Shown: positions 1 to 6,604 of the stretch, one piece after another | Layout of the letters: each line of letters opens with the position of its first letter | Numbering within the stretch: position 1 is the first letter of the stretch | Source of the DNA: Polaromonas sp. UBA5171 | GTDB lineage: Bacteria; Pseudomonadota; Gammaproteobacteria; Burkholderiales; Burkholderiaceae_C | DNA length: 11,128 nucleotides | Assembly: GCA_002413395.1 (NCBI GenBank) | Contig: DHWX01000109.1 | Span: 1-11,128 of the forward strand | Direction of reading: 5' to 3' | The notes under the pieces: model-generated | Seen by the model: only the letters and a program-made list of their open reading frames with translations | Databases searched by the model: none | What the model was told of the DNA's origin: nothing | Made by a program: the position numbers and the translations under genes

Positions 1-56
1 TCTACGCTCTGATGCACGGCGTTTCAACCCGCCCCCGCCATCCACTGGCGGGCGAT
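1..56 (-). CRISPR. Leader-proximal end of a CRISPR array (one repeat plus partial first spacer)
   Basis: Read on the minus strand, 56 to 21 is a repeat-like unit: it starts ATCGCCCGCCA, has a stem of CCCGCCA against TGGCGGG around a GTGGA loop, and ends GGGTTGAAAC. The G/C hairpin and TTGAAAC end are typical of type I CRISPR repeats. Positions 20-1 would be the start of the first spacer. It lies downstream of cas2 in the same orientation, where an I-C array is expected. Only one repeat lies in the window, so periodicity cannot be shown and the 5' boundary is a guess (about 32 to 37 nt). Its last 11 nt (CGGGTTGAAAC) match the repeat-like element at 7536-7557 (TGGATTGAAAC) at 9 of 11 positions. 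Confidence 0.6.
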
Positions 57-263
57 CCGCTTCGCGGCCAACATAGCGCAAATAAACATCTTTTCCAGGC
101 CTGCGCGCGAACCTCTGCTCAGCCCGATTTGGAACGAAGCAGATTTGCATACTGAAAAGAAAAAGTTTATTTGAATCAATGGCTTGCTTTGCGCGCGAAC
201 CCTAGAGCGCTAATGCAGTCACTTCGGGTTCGCGGGTCTGACCTTATCACAGCCAAACGTGAC
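57..263 (-). promoter_or_regulatory. Putative CRISPR leader between cas2 and the array
   Basis: This noncoding stretch separates the cas2 stop from the first repeat. It holds a 12-bp direct repeat, TGCGCGCGAACC, at 102-113 and 190-201, and a 9-bp inverted partner, GGGTTCGCG, at 226-234 facing CGCGAACCC at 194-202. Between the direct copies is an A/T-rich tract (about 142-180). A match to the IHF consensus (AATCAA-N4-TTG) lies at 174-186. A weak minus-strand promoter candidate is CTGGAA-N17-TATGTT, with its -10 at 70-75, placing the start near the first repeat. A short inverted repeat (CCGC/GCGG, 57-67) abuts the repeat. The role as leader is inferred from position and repeats. Confidence 0.55.
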
Positions 264-554
264 TCACAACACCAGCGGACCATCAAAATCCACGGCTTTG
301 AAACTGCCGTGTTCACGTACTTCAAAGCCGCGGGTCTCGGGCATGCGGTACAGACGCAGGCAATCGAGTTGTGGATCGATTTCATCCAACAGCTTGCGTT
401 CCAACGATTCAAACTGCACCACATCCAGCTGGCATTCAAACACCGACTTCTGTACCCTTTGCCCAATGCCTTCACAGGCACGCGCCACACGGCGCAAGCG
501 GCGGCGCCCGGCCTTGGATTCGGTGTTCACGTCGTAGCAAACCAGCACCAGCAT
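264..554 (-). CDS. cas2: CRISPR-associated protein Cas2
   Basis: A 96-residue protein, the usual Cas2 length. It opens with the ferredoxin-like first strand MLVLVCYDVN, whose Asp8 is the conserved Cas2 aspartate. The segment VQKSVFECQLD (about residues 34-44) and the later LRLYRMPE strand fit the family. Cas2 dimers bridge two Cas1 dimers to form the spacer-integration complex in the cytoplasm. The ATG lies 8 nt after the cas1 stop, so the two are almost certainly co-transcribed and probably translationally linked. It is the last cas gene before the leader and array. No defect is visible. Confidence 0.96.
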   Translation of the reverse strand: MLVLVCYDVNTESKAGRRRLRRVARACEGIGQRVQKSVFECQLDVVQFESLERKLLDEIDPQLDCLRLYRMPETRGFEVREHGSFKAVDFDGPLVL

Positions 555-562
555 GCGCTGCC

Positions 563-1591
563 CTACTTCGGCACAAAAGGCACATAGGGCGCAGCCTCTT
601 CGCGTACAGCCCGCGCCAACAAACGCGCCTGCACCAGCGGCACCAAACCCAGGGGGACTGTTAGCGCAAGCAAAGGGTGGGACAGCTCTTCGCGCTTTCT
701 CTCTTGATAGGCCACCACGACCGCCTTTCGCGCATCTGCTTCCAATGACACACCGCCGCCTTCACGCAAAACAAAATCATCGGCAGTGACTTGCCCTCGA
801 TTGATCAGGCTAAGCGCCAGGCGATCCGCCCAGGGGCGAAACTCCTCCATCAAATCCAGCGCCAACGCGGCGCGCCCGGGGCGCAGGGCATGCAAGAACC
901 CGACTTGCGGATCAAGCCCGGCCGCCTCCAGCGCAGAACGACAATCGTTCATCCACATGGCATAGAGGAATGACAACAAGGCGTTGAAACGATCACGCGG
1001 TGGGCGGCGGCTACGACCGTCCATCTGAAACGCCGCGCGCTGATCAGCACGAACCAGGAGATTAAGACCGCTGAAATATTGTCGGGCCGCCTCGCCCTCT
1101 ATGCCGCGCAAGGTATCCAGGTCCGTCACCGCAGGCAAAGCCCGCAAACTTGCAGCCAGATCGTCCGCGCGCCGGGTGAGAAATTTAACCTCATCTTCCA
1201 CCTTGGCTTCGCGTGCCCCGCGCTGCAACACCTGGCGCGTGTTCTTGATCTTGCCCGCCACGCAGGCGCGCGCCATGTCGAGCGCAAACGCCGGATTTGC
1301 GACACACTGAAACTGCGCCTGACGCAACAGCACATTGCCTGAAACGGCCCCCTCCAGCCGCGCCTTGAAACGCCCGTTGTCGTCCAGCAATACCAGGGCA
1401 ATGCCCTCGTCTGCCAGACGGTGCATTAAAGGGGCAGACAAGTTGATATGTCCGAAGCACACTACCGCCGTTAAATGGTGCAGGGGCACACGCAGCCGGG
1501 TTTCGCGCTCCACCTCCACGCGCAGGGTGTCGTTGTCCAGGCGCAAATACGTTTCTGGCGTGGTGACGTAGAGGGTGTTGAGAAGTTGCAT
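563..1591 (-). CDS. cas1: CRISPR-associated endonuclease/integrase Cas1 (type I-C)
   Basis: A 342-residue Cas1, full length for the I-C group. The N-terminal beta domain (about 1-90) begins MQLLNTLYVT and includes GIALVLLDDNGRFKARL. The helical catalytic domain carries the metal-site motifs: Glu165 in RGIEGEAARQYF, His234 in VGFLHALRPGR, and the acidic cluster in LDLMEEFRP (about 245-253). With Cas2 it integrates prespacers at the leader end of the array. The ATG at 1591 is 12 nt after the cas4 stop, with AGGA about 10 nt upstream as a ribosome site. It is intact and sits in the conserved cas4-cas1-cas2 order. Confidence 0.97.
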   Translation of the reverse strand: MQLLNTLYVTTPETYLRLDNDTLRVEVERETRLRVPLHHLTAVVCFGHINLSAPLMHRLADEGIALVLLDDNGRFKARLEGAVSGNVLLRQAQFQCVANPAFALDMARACVAGKIKNTRQVLQRGAREAKVEDEVKFLTRRADDLAASLRALPAVTDLDTLRGIEGEAARQYFSGLNLLVRADQRAAFQMDGRSRRPPRDRFNALLSFLYAMWMNDCRSALEAAGLDPQVGFLHALRPGRAALALDLMEEFRPWADRLALSLINRGQVTADDFVLREGGGVSLEADARKAVVVAYQERKREELSHPLLALTVPLGLVPLVQARLLARAVREEAAPYVPFVPK

Positions 1592-1603
1592 GCGTATCCA
1601 GTC

Positions 1604-2245
1604 CTATGCGCAGGGGTCAAACAGTGCCGCGCGGGCAATCATCAAACTTGTGTGCGTGGCTTGGGGCTGGCAGCGCTCAAGCAGTGAACACGCCTTGCAG
1701 CGCTTTGCTGCCTGCTCTGCCACCAGCGGCGGCGGCAGCTTGCCCGATGCCAACATCTGCCGAACAGCTTGCACGGTTTGCACCACGTCGGCACGAAGCT
1801 GGGCGGTGATGGGCACCACCCGACGACGCTTGGAGGTCGCGTAATAGATGGCACCTTCATCCACCGCTTTGCCCAACATGGCTTCCAGGCACATCGCCTG
1901 GGCAGCCAGTTGAATGTCGTCACAAGCCGCAATGTCAGCAGCCTTGTTGCGGCTGCCATGTTTGTATTCCACCGGGTACGGCACGCCGCCCGGCAAAAAC
2001 TCGACCACATCAGCCTTGCCCACCAAACCCAATTCGTCATGCCAGAGCGGCATGGCTCGTTCCACACGCACGCCCTTGGCAGTTTCTACGCCAGGCTTAT
2101 CCACTTTTGCATGAACCGCCTGGCCACGCAGAGTGTGGACGTTCTCGTCAAACACCTGTTCAAGATGAATCAAGCCGCACTGGCGCGGGCAATAGTACCA
2201 ATGCTGCAGGGCAGACAGCGAAATTTGTTCAGGGTCGGCTGCCAC
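1604..2245 (-). CDS. cas4: CRISPR-associated exonuclease Cas4
   Basis: A 213-residue RecB-like nuclease with an Fe-S cluster. Cysteines lie at 19 and 23 (CPRQC) and at 183, 186 and 192 (CKACSLLERC), giving the one-plus-three arrangement that holds a 4Fe-4S cluster. Nuclease residues visible are His45, Asp79 in GKADVVEF, Glu93 and Lys95 in PVEYKHG, and the Q-rich helix near 112-116. In I-C systems Cas4 trims prespacers and helps select those with the right PAM before Cas1-Cas2 integrates them. The start is a GTG at 2245, 26 nt after the stop of the upstream dinD-like gene; no closer ATG gives a full N-terminus. Confidence 0.95.
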   Translation of the reverse strand: MAADPEQISLSALQHWYYCPRQCGLIHLEQVFDENVHTLRGQAVHAKVDKPGVETAKGVRVERAMPLWHDELGLVGKADVVEFLPGGVPYPVEYKHGSRNKAADIAACDDIQLAAQAMCLEAMLGKAVDEGAIYYATSKRRRVVPITAQLRADVVQTVQAVRQMLASGKLPPPLVAEQAAKRCKACSLLERCQPQATHTSLMIARAALFDPCA

Positions 2246-2271
2246 GTTAATTCTTTGACCTTTGCGGAGCC

Positions 2272-3129
2272 TTACGCTTTGCGCGGTGCCTTCAAGGCTT
2301 TTTTGATATTTTTGGCAGCCGGTGGCAGGTAATTCTCACCAGACACCACGGACTTGCCAGTCTGGCTTTCAAGCTGATTGCGAGCCTGACGGGCAATACG
2401 GCCACCGGCTTTGGCCGCAGTTTGGTTTTGCTGCATGCCGGTGGCGTTCACGTTTTCAGAGATCTGCCGGGTGGACAGTTCGGCCAACGCAGTAAAAATC
2501 AGTTCCGCCTCGCTCATGTGGTCGCGCAGATTCTGACTTTTCAGGCCCTTCATCCCCTTGTGCTCATTGACACTCACGCCGGACCATTCCTGATGAATGA
2601 TGTTGGTCAGAATGGCAAATTCACTGCCTTCCTTGATGTCGTGGCCGCGCCAGTAGTCGGTGAGCTTGTTGCGCGTTTCCTGCCCGGTCATGCGTTGCTG
2701 AATCCACTTGTCGCTTCGCCCATGTTGCTGCCAGGTCTGGCGTGCCCGGTCCAGCGACAGGGCCGGGTCGGCCATCTCTTGCATGCGCTCATAGCCCACC
2801 TTGGCGAGCCACAGTTTGATGGGCTCGGCCTTGGGGCTGGGGACAGACTGCACCAGGCGCAGCAGGGTTTCGGCGGTGGCTACGTCGGTGAGGCGCTGCT
2901 TGCCGTCTGCGGCGGGCATTTTCAACTGGTGACAACTTGTCACCAGTTGACTGCCCTCATTGGCAAGCCGACGCTTGAGTTGGTTCCAGTATTTGCGAGC
3001 GGTCAAGTCATCGGGCTGCTGCGTGAGCACCTGCACCACGTCGATGATCGAAAACCACCAGATTTCAGTCGTCTCATCGTATAGGCGACGGATTGTCTGG
3101 CCGTCAAATTCAGTGGGCAGGATTTTCAT
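2272..3129 (-). CDS. BRO-N / DinD-like protein inside the cas operon
   Basis: A 285-residue protein. Residues 1 to about 110 resemble a BRO-N domain: FSIIDVVQVLT, then the QLVTSCHQLKMPAADGKQ and SPKAEPIKLWLAKVGYER segments seen in BRO-N proteins. The C-terminal half (about 165-280) follows the DNA-damage-inducible protein D pattern: EFAILTNIIHQ, EHKGMKGLKSQNLRDHMSEAEL, and a basic tail with GGRIARQARNQLES. E. coli DinD is a LexA-controlled protein reported to inhibit RecA filaments; BRO-N domains bind DNA in phage and virus proteins. The ATG at 3129 has AAGGA 8 nt upstream. The gene sits between cas7 and cas4, a place normally without an extra gene, and is co-oriented with short gaps. Its role here is unknown. 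I cannot see a LexA box of its own, so the cas operon probably controls it. Confidence 0.88.
   Translation of the reverse strand: MKILPTEFDGQTIRRLYDETTEIWWFSIIDVVQVLTQQPDDLTARKYWNQLKRRLANEGSQLVTSCHQLKMPAADGKQRLTDVATAETLLRLVQSVPSPKAEPIKLWLAKVGYERMQEMADPALSLDRARQTWQQHGRSDKWIQQRMTGQETRNKLTDYWRGHDIKEGSEFAILTNIIHQEWSGVSVNEHKGMKGLKSQNLRDHMSEAELIFTALAELSTRQISENVNATGMQQNQTAAKAGGRIARQARNQLESQTGKSVVSGENYLPPAAKNIKKALKAPRKA
2922..2950. repeat. 29-bp perfect palindrome within the dinD-like gene
   Basis: The arm TCAACTGGTGACAA (2922-2935), a single central C (2936), and its exact reverse complement TTGTCACCAGTTGA (2937-2950) make a 14+1+14 palindrome. It encodes the QLVTSCHQL part of the BRO-N segment on the minus strand. 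Transcribed in either direction it would form a strong hairpin with almost no loop. The peptide is, as I recall, conserved in this family, so part of the symmetry may be imposed by protein sequence. Confidence 0.9.
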
Positions 3130-3203
3130 TTTTGGTGTCCTTCAAAAGGTACTGTTTCAGCGCACCTTGCCCGCAAGTGATCACTATGCATGGCTGTAAT
3201 TCA

Positions 3204-3647
3204 TTAACCGCGCTTAATCCGCGCCCAAGCCACGCTTTGTACAAACTCATCCATCCATGACGAAGCACCTTGATGTGCCAAGTAAGCCGGATGCTGCACC
3301 ACAGCACACCATGGAGTGTCTGGCACCTTGATGCCATCCCTGGCTCCAAACTGTTCGACCATCGTGGTCCACAAATGCGCATGGCGTGAACGCACGGCCA
3401 CTCCAAAAGTCACTAGCGGAACCAACAGCGACCCGAAGACTGTGCATACCAATGCGCCATTTTGTACTGTCACTTGCGCGTGGTGGACATCGCCCATCCC
3501 GAGCACATCTGGCAGAGGAAAGTCGCCTGTGTGGGCCAGTGCTTCTTCGAGCCAGGACCTCATGACGGAAACAACATCATCCGACACATCGACTCGGTTA
3601 ATACGGGCAATAGAACCCGTGTTAAGTATGACGTGATGGATGTACAT
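3204..3647 (-). CDS. Hypothetical protein, 147 aa
   Basis: I do not recognise a function. From the ATG at 3647 the product is 147 residues; a GTG one codon earlier (3650) is also possible. The protein starts MYIHHVILNTG and has a helical stretch SDDVVSVMRSWLEEAL, then beta-rich segments (AQVTVQNGALVCTVFG, LVTFGVAVRSR) and a C-terminal EFVQSVAWARIKRG. It has no signal peptide or clear membrane span. The style recalls small uncharacterised proteins of proteobacterial plasmids and integrative elements, but this is memory only. Its ATG overlaps the stop of the 53-residue ORF upstream (TGATG), which argues for coupled translation and that both are real. A 74-nt gap separates it from the dinD-like gene. 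Confidence 0.75.
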   Translation of the reverse strand: MYIHHVILNTGSIARINRVDVSDDVVSVMRSWLEEALAHTGDFPLPDVLGMGDVHHAQVTVQNGALVCTVFGSLLVPLVTFGVAVRSRHAHLWTTMVEQFGARDGIKVPDTPWCAVVQHPAYLAHQGASSWMDEFVQSVAWARIKRG

Positions 3648-3808
3648 CACTGTGCCCTATCGTTGCCCGGGATGCCAAATGGATGTTGAGCATCAACTTG
3701 TAAAAACAATATTGATGTCCAAAGACTCAACATATTCCACAGCCGTTCAGAATCTCCACAATCCAACTTAGCTTGCTTCGCCACGTAGCCAAAACCGAGT
3801 TCATTCAT
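3647..3808 (-). CDS. Small ORF, 53 aa, coupled to cas7 and the next gene
   Basis: The reading frame starts ATG AAT GAA at 3808, one base after the cas7 stop (TGA at 3812-3810), and ends with a TGA whose last base is the A of the next gene's ATG. Filling the gap this exactly suggests a translated gene rather than spacer. The product begins MNELGFGYVAKQAKLDCGDS, has a hydrophobic middle (LSLWTSILFLQV, about 27-38) and ends GIPGNDRAQ. The segment is more A/T-rich than cas7. I know no homologue. It could instead be a remnant of a longer gene or of insertion next to cas7. Confidence 0.5.
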   Translation of the reverse strand: MNELGFGYVAKQAKLDCGDSERLWNMLSLWTSILFLQVDAQHPFGIPGNDRAQ

Positions 3809-3809
3809 T

Positions 3810-4799
3810 TCAGCATCGCCTTGTCAAAGTCACACCCGGTGCGGGCTGGACTGTTTGCCCGACGGACAAGCTTTGATCATCAAACAAAACAGAATACGCG
3901 TCGAAGCTGCGGGCAACTGCACCCTCTTCTTTGGGCTTGACTTGCAGGCGGTCGAACAAGGCGTGCGCCGGAGCGTTACCTAGTTCGCTGTCGTGCTTGA
4001 AAACGTAGAGTCCGCGTGTAGACATTTCGCCGCGTGCGGCAGAGCGGTCATGCTCGAACATTTGCGCCAAGGCTTGGAATACCAGCTCAAGGTCGTCGTC
4101 ACCAAACCCGGTTTGCTTGGCAAGAAAGGATGAAACAAAGCCGTGAGCGACATAGACGCCATAAGGGACGGTGTGCTTGCGGCCCATGGTGCGGTTGTCG
4201 CCTTGTTGCTTTTCAGCCTCGGCTTCAGTGGCAACGGCCATGCGGGTAATAGAGTGCTCCAGCGCCACGATGGGTTCGACGGAGCGGGCAAAGGTCAGTT
4301 GCACCGGGCCGCGAACTTGGCCGCAGTTAATTTTGGTGGACATGACAGCACCAAAAGTGCGCACGTCAAAGAAGTTTTGGCACATCCATTGCCGCGCACT
4401 GCCTACGTCGTCCGCTCCACCTTTACGCTTTTCTTTCGGGGCTTTTTTCTTCTTGGCATCCACCTCTTCCACGGCAATAGCTGCATCGTCTTCGTCGGGC
4501 AATTCAACGGCATCTAGCTTCAGTGCAGCATAGGCGCGCTGATTTTGATGGTTGAGGATCGCTTTCTCGCGGACATAAATCTCAAAACGCTTTTCACCTG
4601 CCTCGGGTTCACGCACATCCTGCTCTTTAACCAGCCCAACGAAATTGCGAATTTTCCGTTTCAGCGACACGTCCGTTACCAAACCATGGCCCGACTCCGC
4701 ATCCATGCGCGGCATGTTGCCTGCGTCTGGATCGCCGTTGGGGTTGCCGTCTTTCACGTCAAAAATGAGAACAAAGTCGTAGCGATTGGCGAGATTCAT
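3810..4799 (-). CDS. cas7: Type I-C Cascade backbone protein Cas7c (Csd2)
   Basis: A 329-residue Cas7. It opens with the Csd2 signature FVLIFDVKDGNPNGDPDAGN (residues 9-28), followed by PRMD and GHGLVTDVSLKRKIRNFV (38-54). Later family segments include RTFGAVMST, RGPVQLTFARSVEPI, and HTVPYGVYVAHGFVSSFLAKQTGF (about 209-232). Several copies coat the crRNA spacer in Cascade and flip out every sixth base. It is somewhat long because of a charged Lys-rich insert (about residues 102-128, with KKKKAPKEKRKGG). Its ATG overlaps the cas8 stop (ATGA), so translation is coupled. The start at 4799 is fixed by that overlap and by the signature. Confidence 0.96.
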   Translation of the reverse strand: MNLANRYDFVLIFDVKDGNPNGDPDAGNMPRMDAESGHGLVTDVSLKRKIRNFVGLVKEQDVREPEAGEKRFEIYVREKAILNHQNQRAYAALKLDAVELPDEDDAAIAVEEVDAKKKKAPKEKRKGGADDVGSARQWMCQNFFDVRTFGAVMSTKINCGQVRGPVQLTFARSVEPIVALEHSITRMAVATEAEAEKQQGDNRTMGRKHTVPYGVYVAHGFVSSFLAKQTGFGDDDLELVFQALAQMFEHDRSAARGEMSTRGLYVFKHDSELGNAPAHALFDRLQVKPKEEGAVARSFDAYSVLFDDQSLSVGQTVQPAPGVTLTRRC

Positions 4800-5188
4800 G
4801 ATGGGTTTCCTTCGGTGATGGGGGTGGAGTTGTCAGGTTTTTTGGTAAAGAAGTCTTGCCGCTGGTGGTAATAACCCAGCGCGAAACGGCCTTGGTCGGG
4901 CAGCGGCAAATGTTTGGGGAAGTCGGTCACAGAATCCAGAATCTCACCCAGCAGCTTTTCAAACCATGCCGCTTGACCGACCGTCAATTTCTTCAAGTGG
5001 GCATTTTTCAGGCGCAACAAGGTCGTGAACACAGCAACTGGGGTGCTTGATGCCGCGCCGTAGTAACGATCCCGGATGGTTGAATTAAGCTTGCCCGGCC
5101 CGCCTGCGGAGGCTTCCTGTATCCGCTCTAGGACAGCAAAAAGCCGCCCCAGCCGGTAGGCCGGATTGATGTTGGTAAGGTCAAGCAT
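4796..5188 (-). CDS. cas11: Cas11c small subunit from an internal start within cas8c
   Basis: In I-C systems the small subunit is made by translation from an internal start in cas8c. Here codon 473 of cas8c is an ATG (5188) preceded by AAAAGGAG and 9 nt of spacing (TTCTTGCCC), a strong Shine-Dalgarno site inside the EKE codons. The product would be 130 residues, starting MLDLTNINPAYRLGRLFAVL and largely helical, the size expected for Cas11c. Cas11c lines the target-strand side of Cascade. Support is the ribosome site, the position and the family precedent; expression is inferred. Confidence 0.8.
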   Translation of the reverse strand: MLDLTNINPAYRLGRLFAVLERIQEASAGGPGKLNSTIRDRYYGAASSTPVAVFTTLLRLKNAHLKKLTVGQAAWFEKLLGEILDSVTDFPKHLPLPDQGRFALGYYHQRQDFFTKKPDNSTPITEGNPS

Positions 5189-6604
5189 GGGCAAGAACTC
5201 CTTTTCGGGGGACAAGTTGGTTGGTGTGACAGATGAACGGCGCATGTGGCGATTGAGGCAAGCCTTGATGGCGGCTGCGCGGTAATAGTTGACGTTTTGT
5301 TCAGCACGGCAACGACCCACGGCGGCGTTGAGCCACAAACTGGGATACGGCACGTCTGCCCCGGCAAAGACAGCATCGACGATGGCACCACCCAGATTGG
5401 GTGGCACTCGTTCAATATCGCCGTGGGGTTGGCCGCTGGTGGCCAAGCACACGGCTTGCAGCAAGCGCTTCAAACTCGGGTACTGCGGGTCATAGAGGCC
5501 ACGCACCATTTCGAGGTCTTTGAAATGCTGGCTGATGCGCTCGCCCAATTCAGCCAACGGCAGGCAGTGATAAAAACGAATGCTGATGCGGGCGGCATTG
5601 GGGGCCAGGCCCAGCACATGAAAGCGGTTGTTGTCATCCAACCCACCCTGTTTACCCGACTGGATGGCTTTGAACAAGGCTTGCACGGCGTGCGCACCCC
5701 GGTCAGGGTCATCCTTGGGTGGGTCGCCAAAAATGTCGGCAGCGATAGATTCAAATTCAGAATCCCGGTCGGCCCAAAACACGGTGGAGGCATCACCCAC
5801 TTGGATGCGCTGGTCTGAGTCTTTGCGCAGCAAGTGGTTCAAGGCCGTGGTGTAGGCAAACGCGGCGGCCTGGCTCACCGGGGCGTTTTCGCCTTGTCGC
5901 TCTGTTTTGCCATAAGACTCGAAGGCGCGGGCATTGAAGGAGACGATATTGGCACCCGATGATTGCGCGCCCCACACGCCTTTGATGGAAGCGTGCAAAC
6001 GCTGGATGGGCGCATCTTCTCCGGTGACCAAGCACATGGCCAGCCGCGCGTCGGCGTCAGTCGTTACGTTCAGCACGGCTTTGACAACGGCGGGGCGCTG
6101 GCAAACCAGATCAACGTCACCACGCAGTCGAAAGCTCATCACTGCATTGGATTCCAGCGCTTGCGCCCAAGCGGGTTGAGCTTCAAGCTGGGGTAGATTG
6201 AAGGACTCGAAAAATTTCAAAATGGCCTGAATGCCCACATCCTCGCGTGCAATTTGCGGCAGGGCTTGAATCCGGGCTACAAATTGCGCGTGCTGTTCTG
6301 CCACCCGTTCGGGTTTCCCTTTGGTGTCAACACCCAGTACGTATTCGAGCGTGTCCCACAACAAATTGGCGGCTATACCAGAGGTTTTTTTGACCCCCTG
6401 CGGCACACGAAACGTTTGCGCAACTTTTTTCTTCTTCTCGTTCAAGCTACGGGTATCAAGCAACTGAACCAGTTCGCCATCGGCCGTCATCTCCAGCACA
6501 AAGGGGATTTCTTTTTGCTCCAGCCCAAAAACAGGCAAGCGCTGCGCCGGATCAGGGTCGTCGCACTTGCGGCGGTAGTAATCATTGAGTGCTTGGAGAA
6601 TCAT
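4796..6604 (-). CDS. cas8c: Type I-C Cascade large subunit Cas8c (Csd1)
   Basis: A 602-residue protein in the normal Cas8c size range. It begins MILQALNDYYRRKCDDPD and contains Csd1-type segments such as RVPQGVKKTSGIAANLLWDT (about 66-85), ANIVSFNARAFESYGK (about 218-233), the NRFHVLGLAPNAARISIRFY block and NPAYRLGRLFAVLERIQ near the C-terminus. Cas8c recognises the PAM and recruits Cas3. The ATG overlaps the cas5 stop (ATGA at 6604-6601) and its own stop overlaps the cas7 ATG, so cas5-cas8-cas7 are translationally coupled. The C-terminal 130 residues probably also appear as free Cas11c. Confidence 0.96.
   Translation of the reverse strand: MILQALNDYYRRKCDDPDPAQRLPVFGLEQKEIPFVLEMTADGELVQLLDTRSLNEKKKKVAQTFRVPQGVKKTSGIAANLLWDTLEYVLGVDTKGKPERVAEQHAQFVARIQALPQIAREDVGIQAILKFFESFNLPQLEAQPAWAQALESNAVMSFRLRGDVDLVCQRPAVVKAVLNVTTDADARLAMCLVTGEDAPIQRLHASIKGVWGAQSSGANIVSFNARAFESYGKTERQGENAPVSQAAAFAYTTALNHLLRKDSDQRIQVGDASTVFWADRDSEFESIAADIFGDPPKDDPDRGAHAVQALFKAIQSGKQGGLDDNNRFHVLGLAPNAARISIRFYHCLPLAELGERISQHFKDLEMVRGLYDPQYPSLKRLLQAVCLATSGQPHGDIERVPPNLGGAIVDAVFAGADVPYPSLWLNAAVGRCRAEQNVNYYRAAAIKACLNRHMRRSSVTPTNLSPEKEFLPMLDLTNINPAYRLGRLFAVLERIQEASAGGPGKLNSTIRDRYYGAASSTPVAVFTTLLRLKNAHLKKLTVGQAAWFEKLLGEILDSVTDFPKHLPLPDQGRFALGYYHQRQDFFTKKPDNSTPITEGNPS

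Noticed and set aside
174..186. IHF site driving spacer integration
   Set aside because: The consensus match is real but lies about 120 bp from the repeat, unlike the near-repeat IHF sites of I-E leaders; one such match can occur by chance, so it is not reported as a separate feature.
171..587. 138-residue plus-strand ORF across leader and cas2
   Set aside because: Mostly antisense to cas2; the remainder lies in the leader. Composition is not protein-like.
2422..3084. 220-residue plus-strand ORF
   Set aside because: It is the antisense frame of the dinD-like gene, whose protein pattern is clear on the minus strand.
3201..3205. Another coupled small ORF after the 147-residue gene (ATG overlapping its TAA)
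   Set aside because: It stops after six codons.
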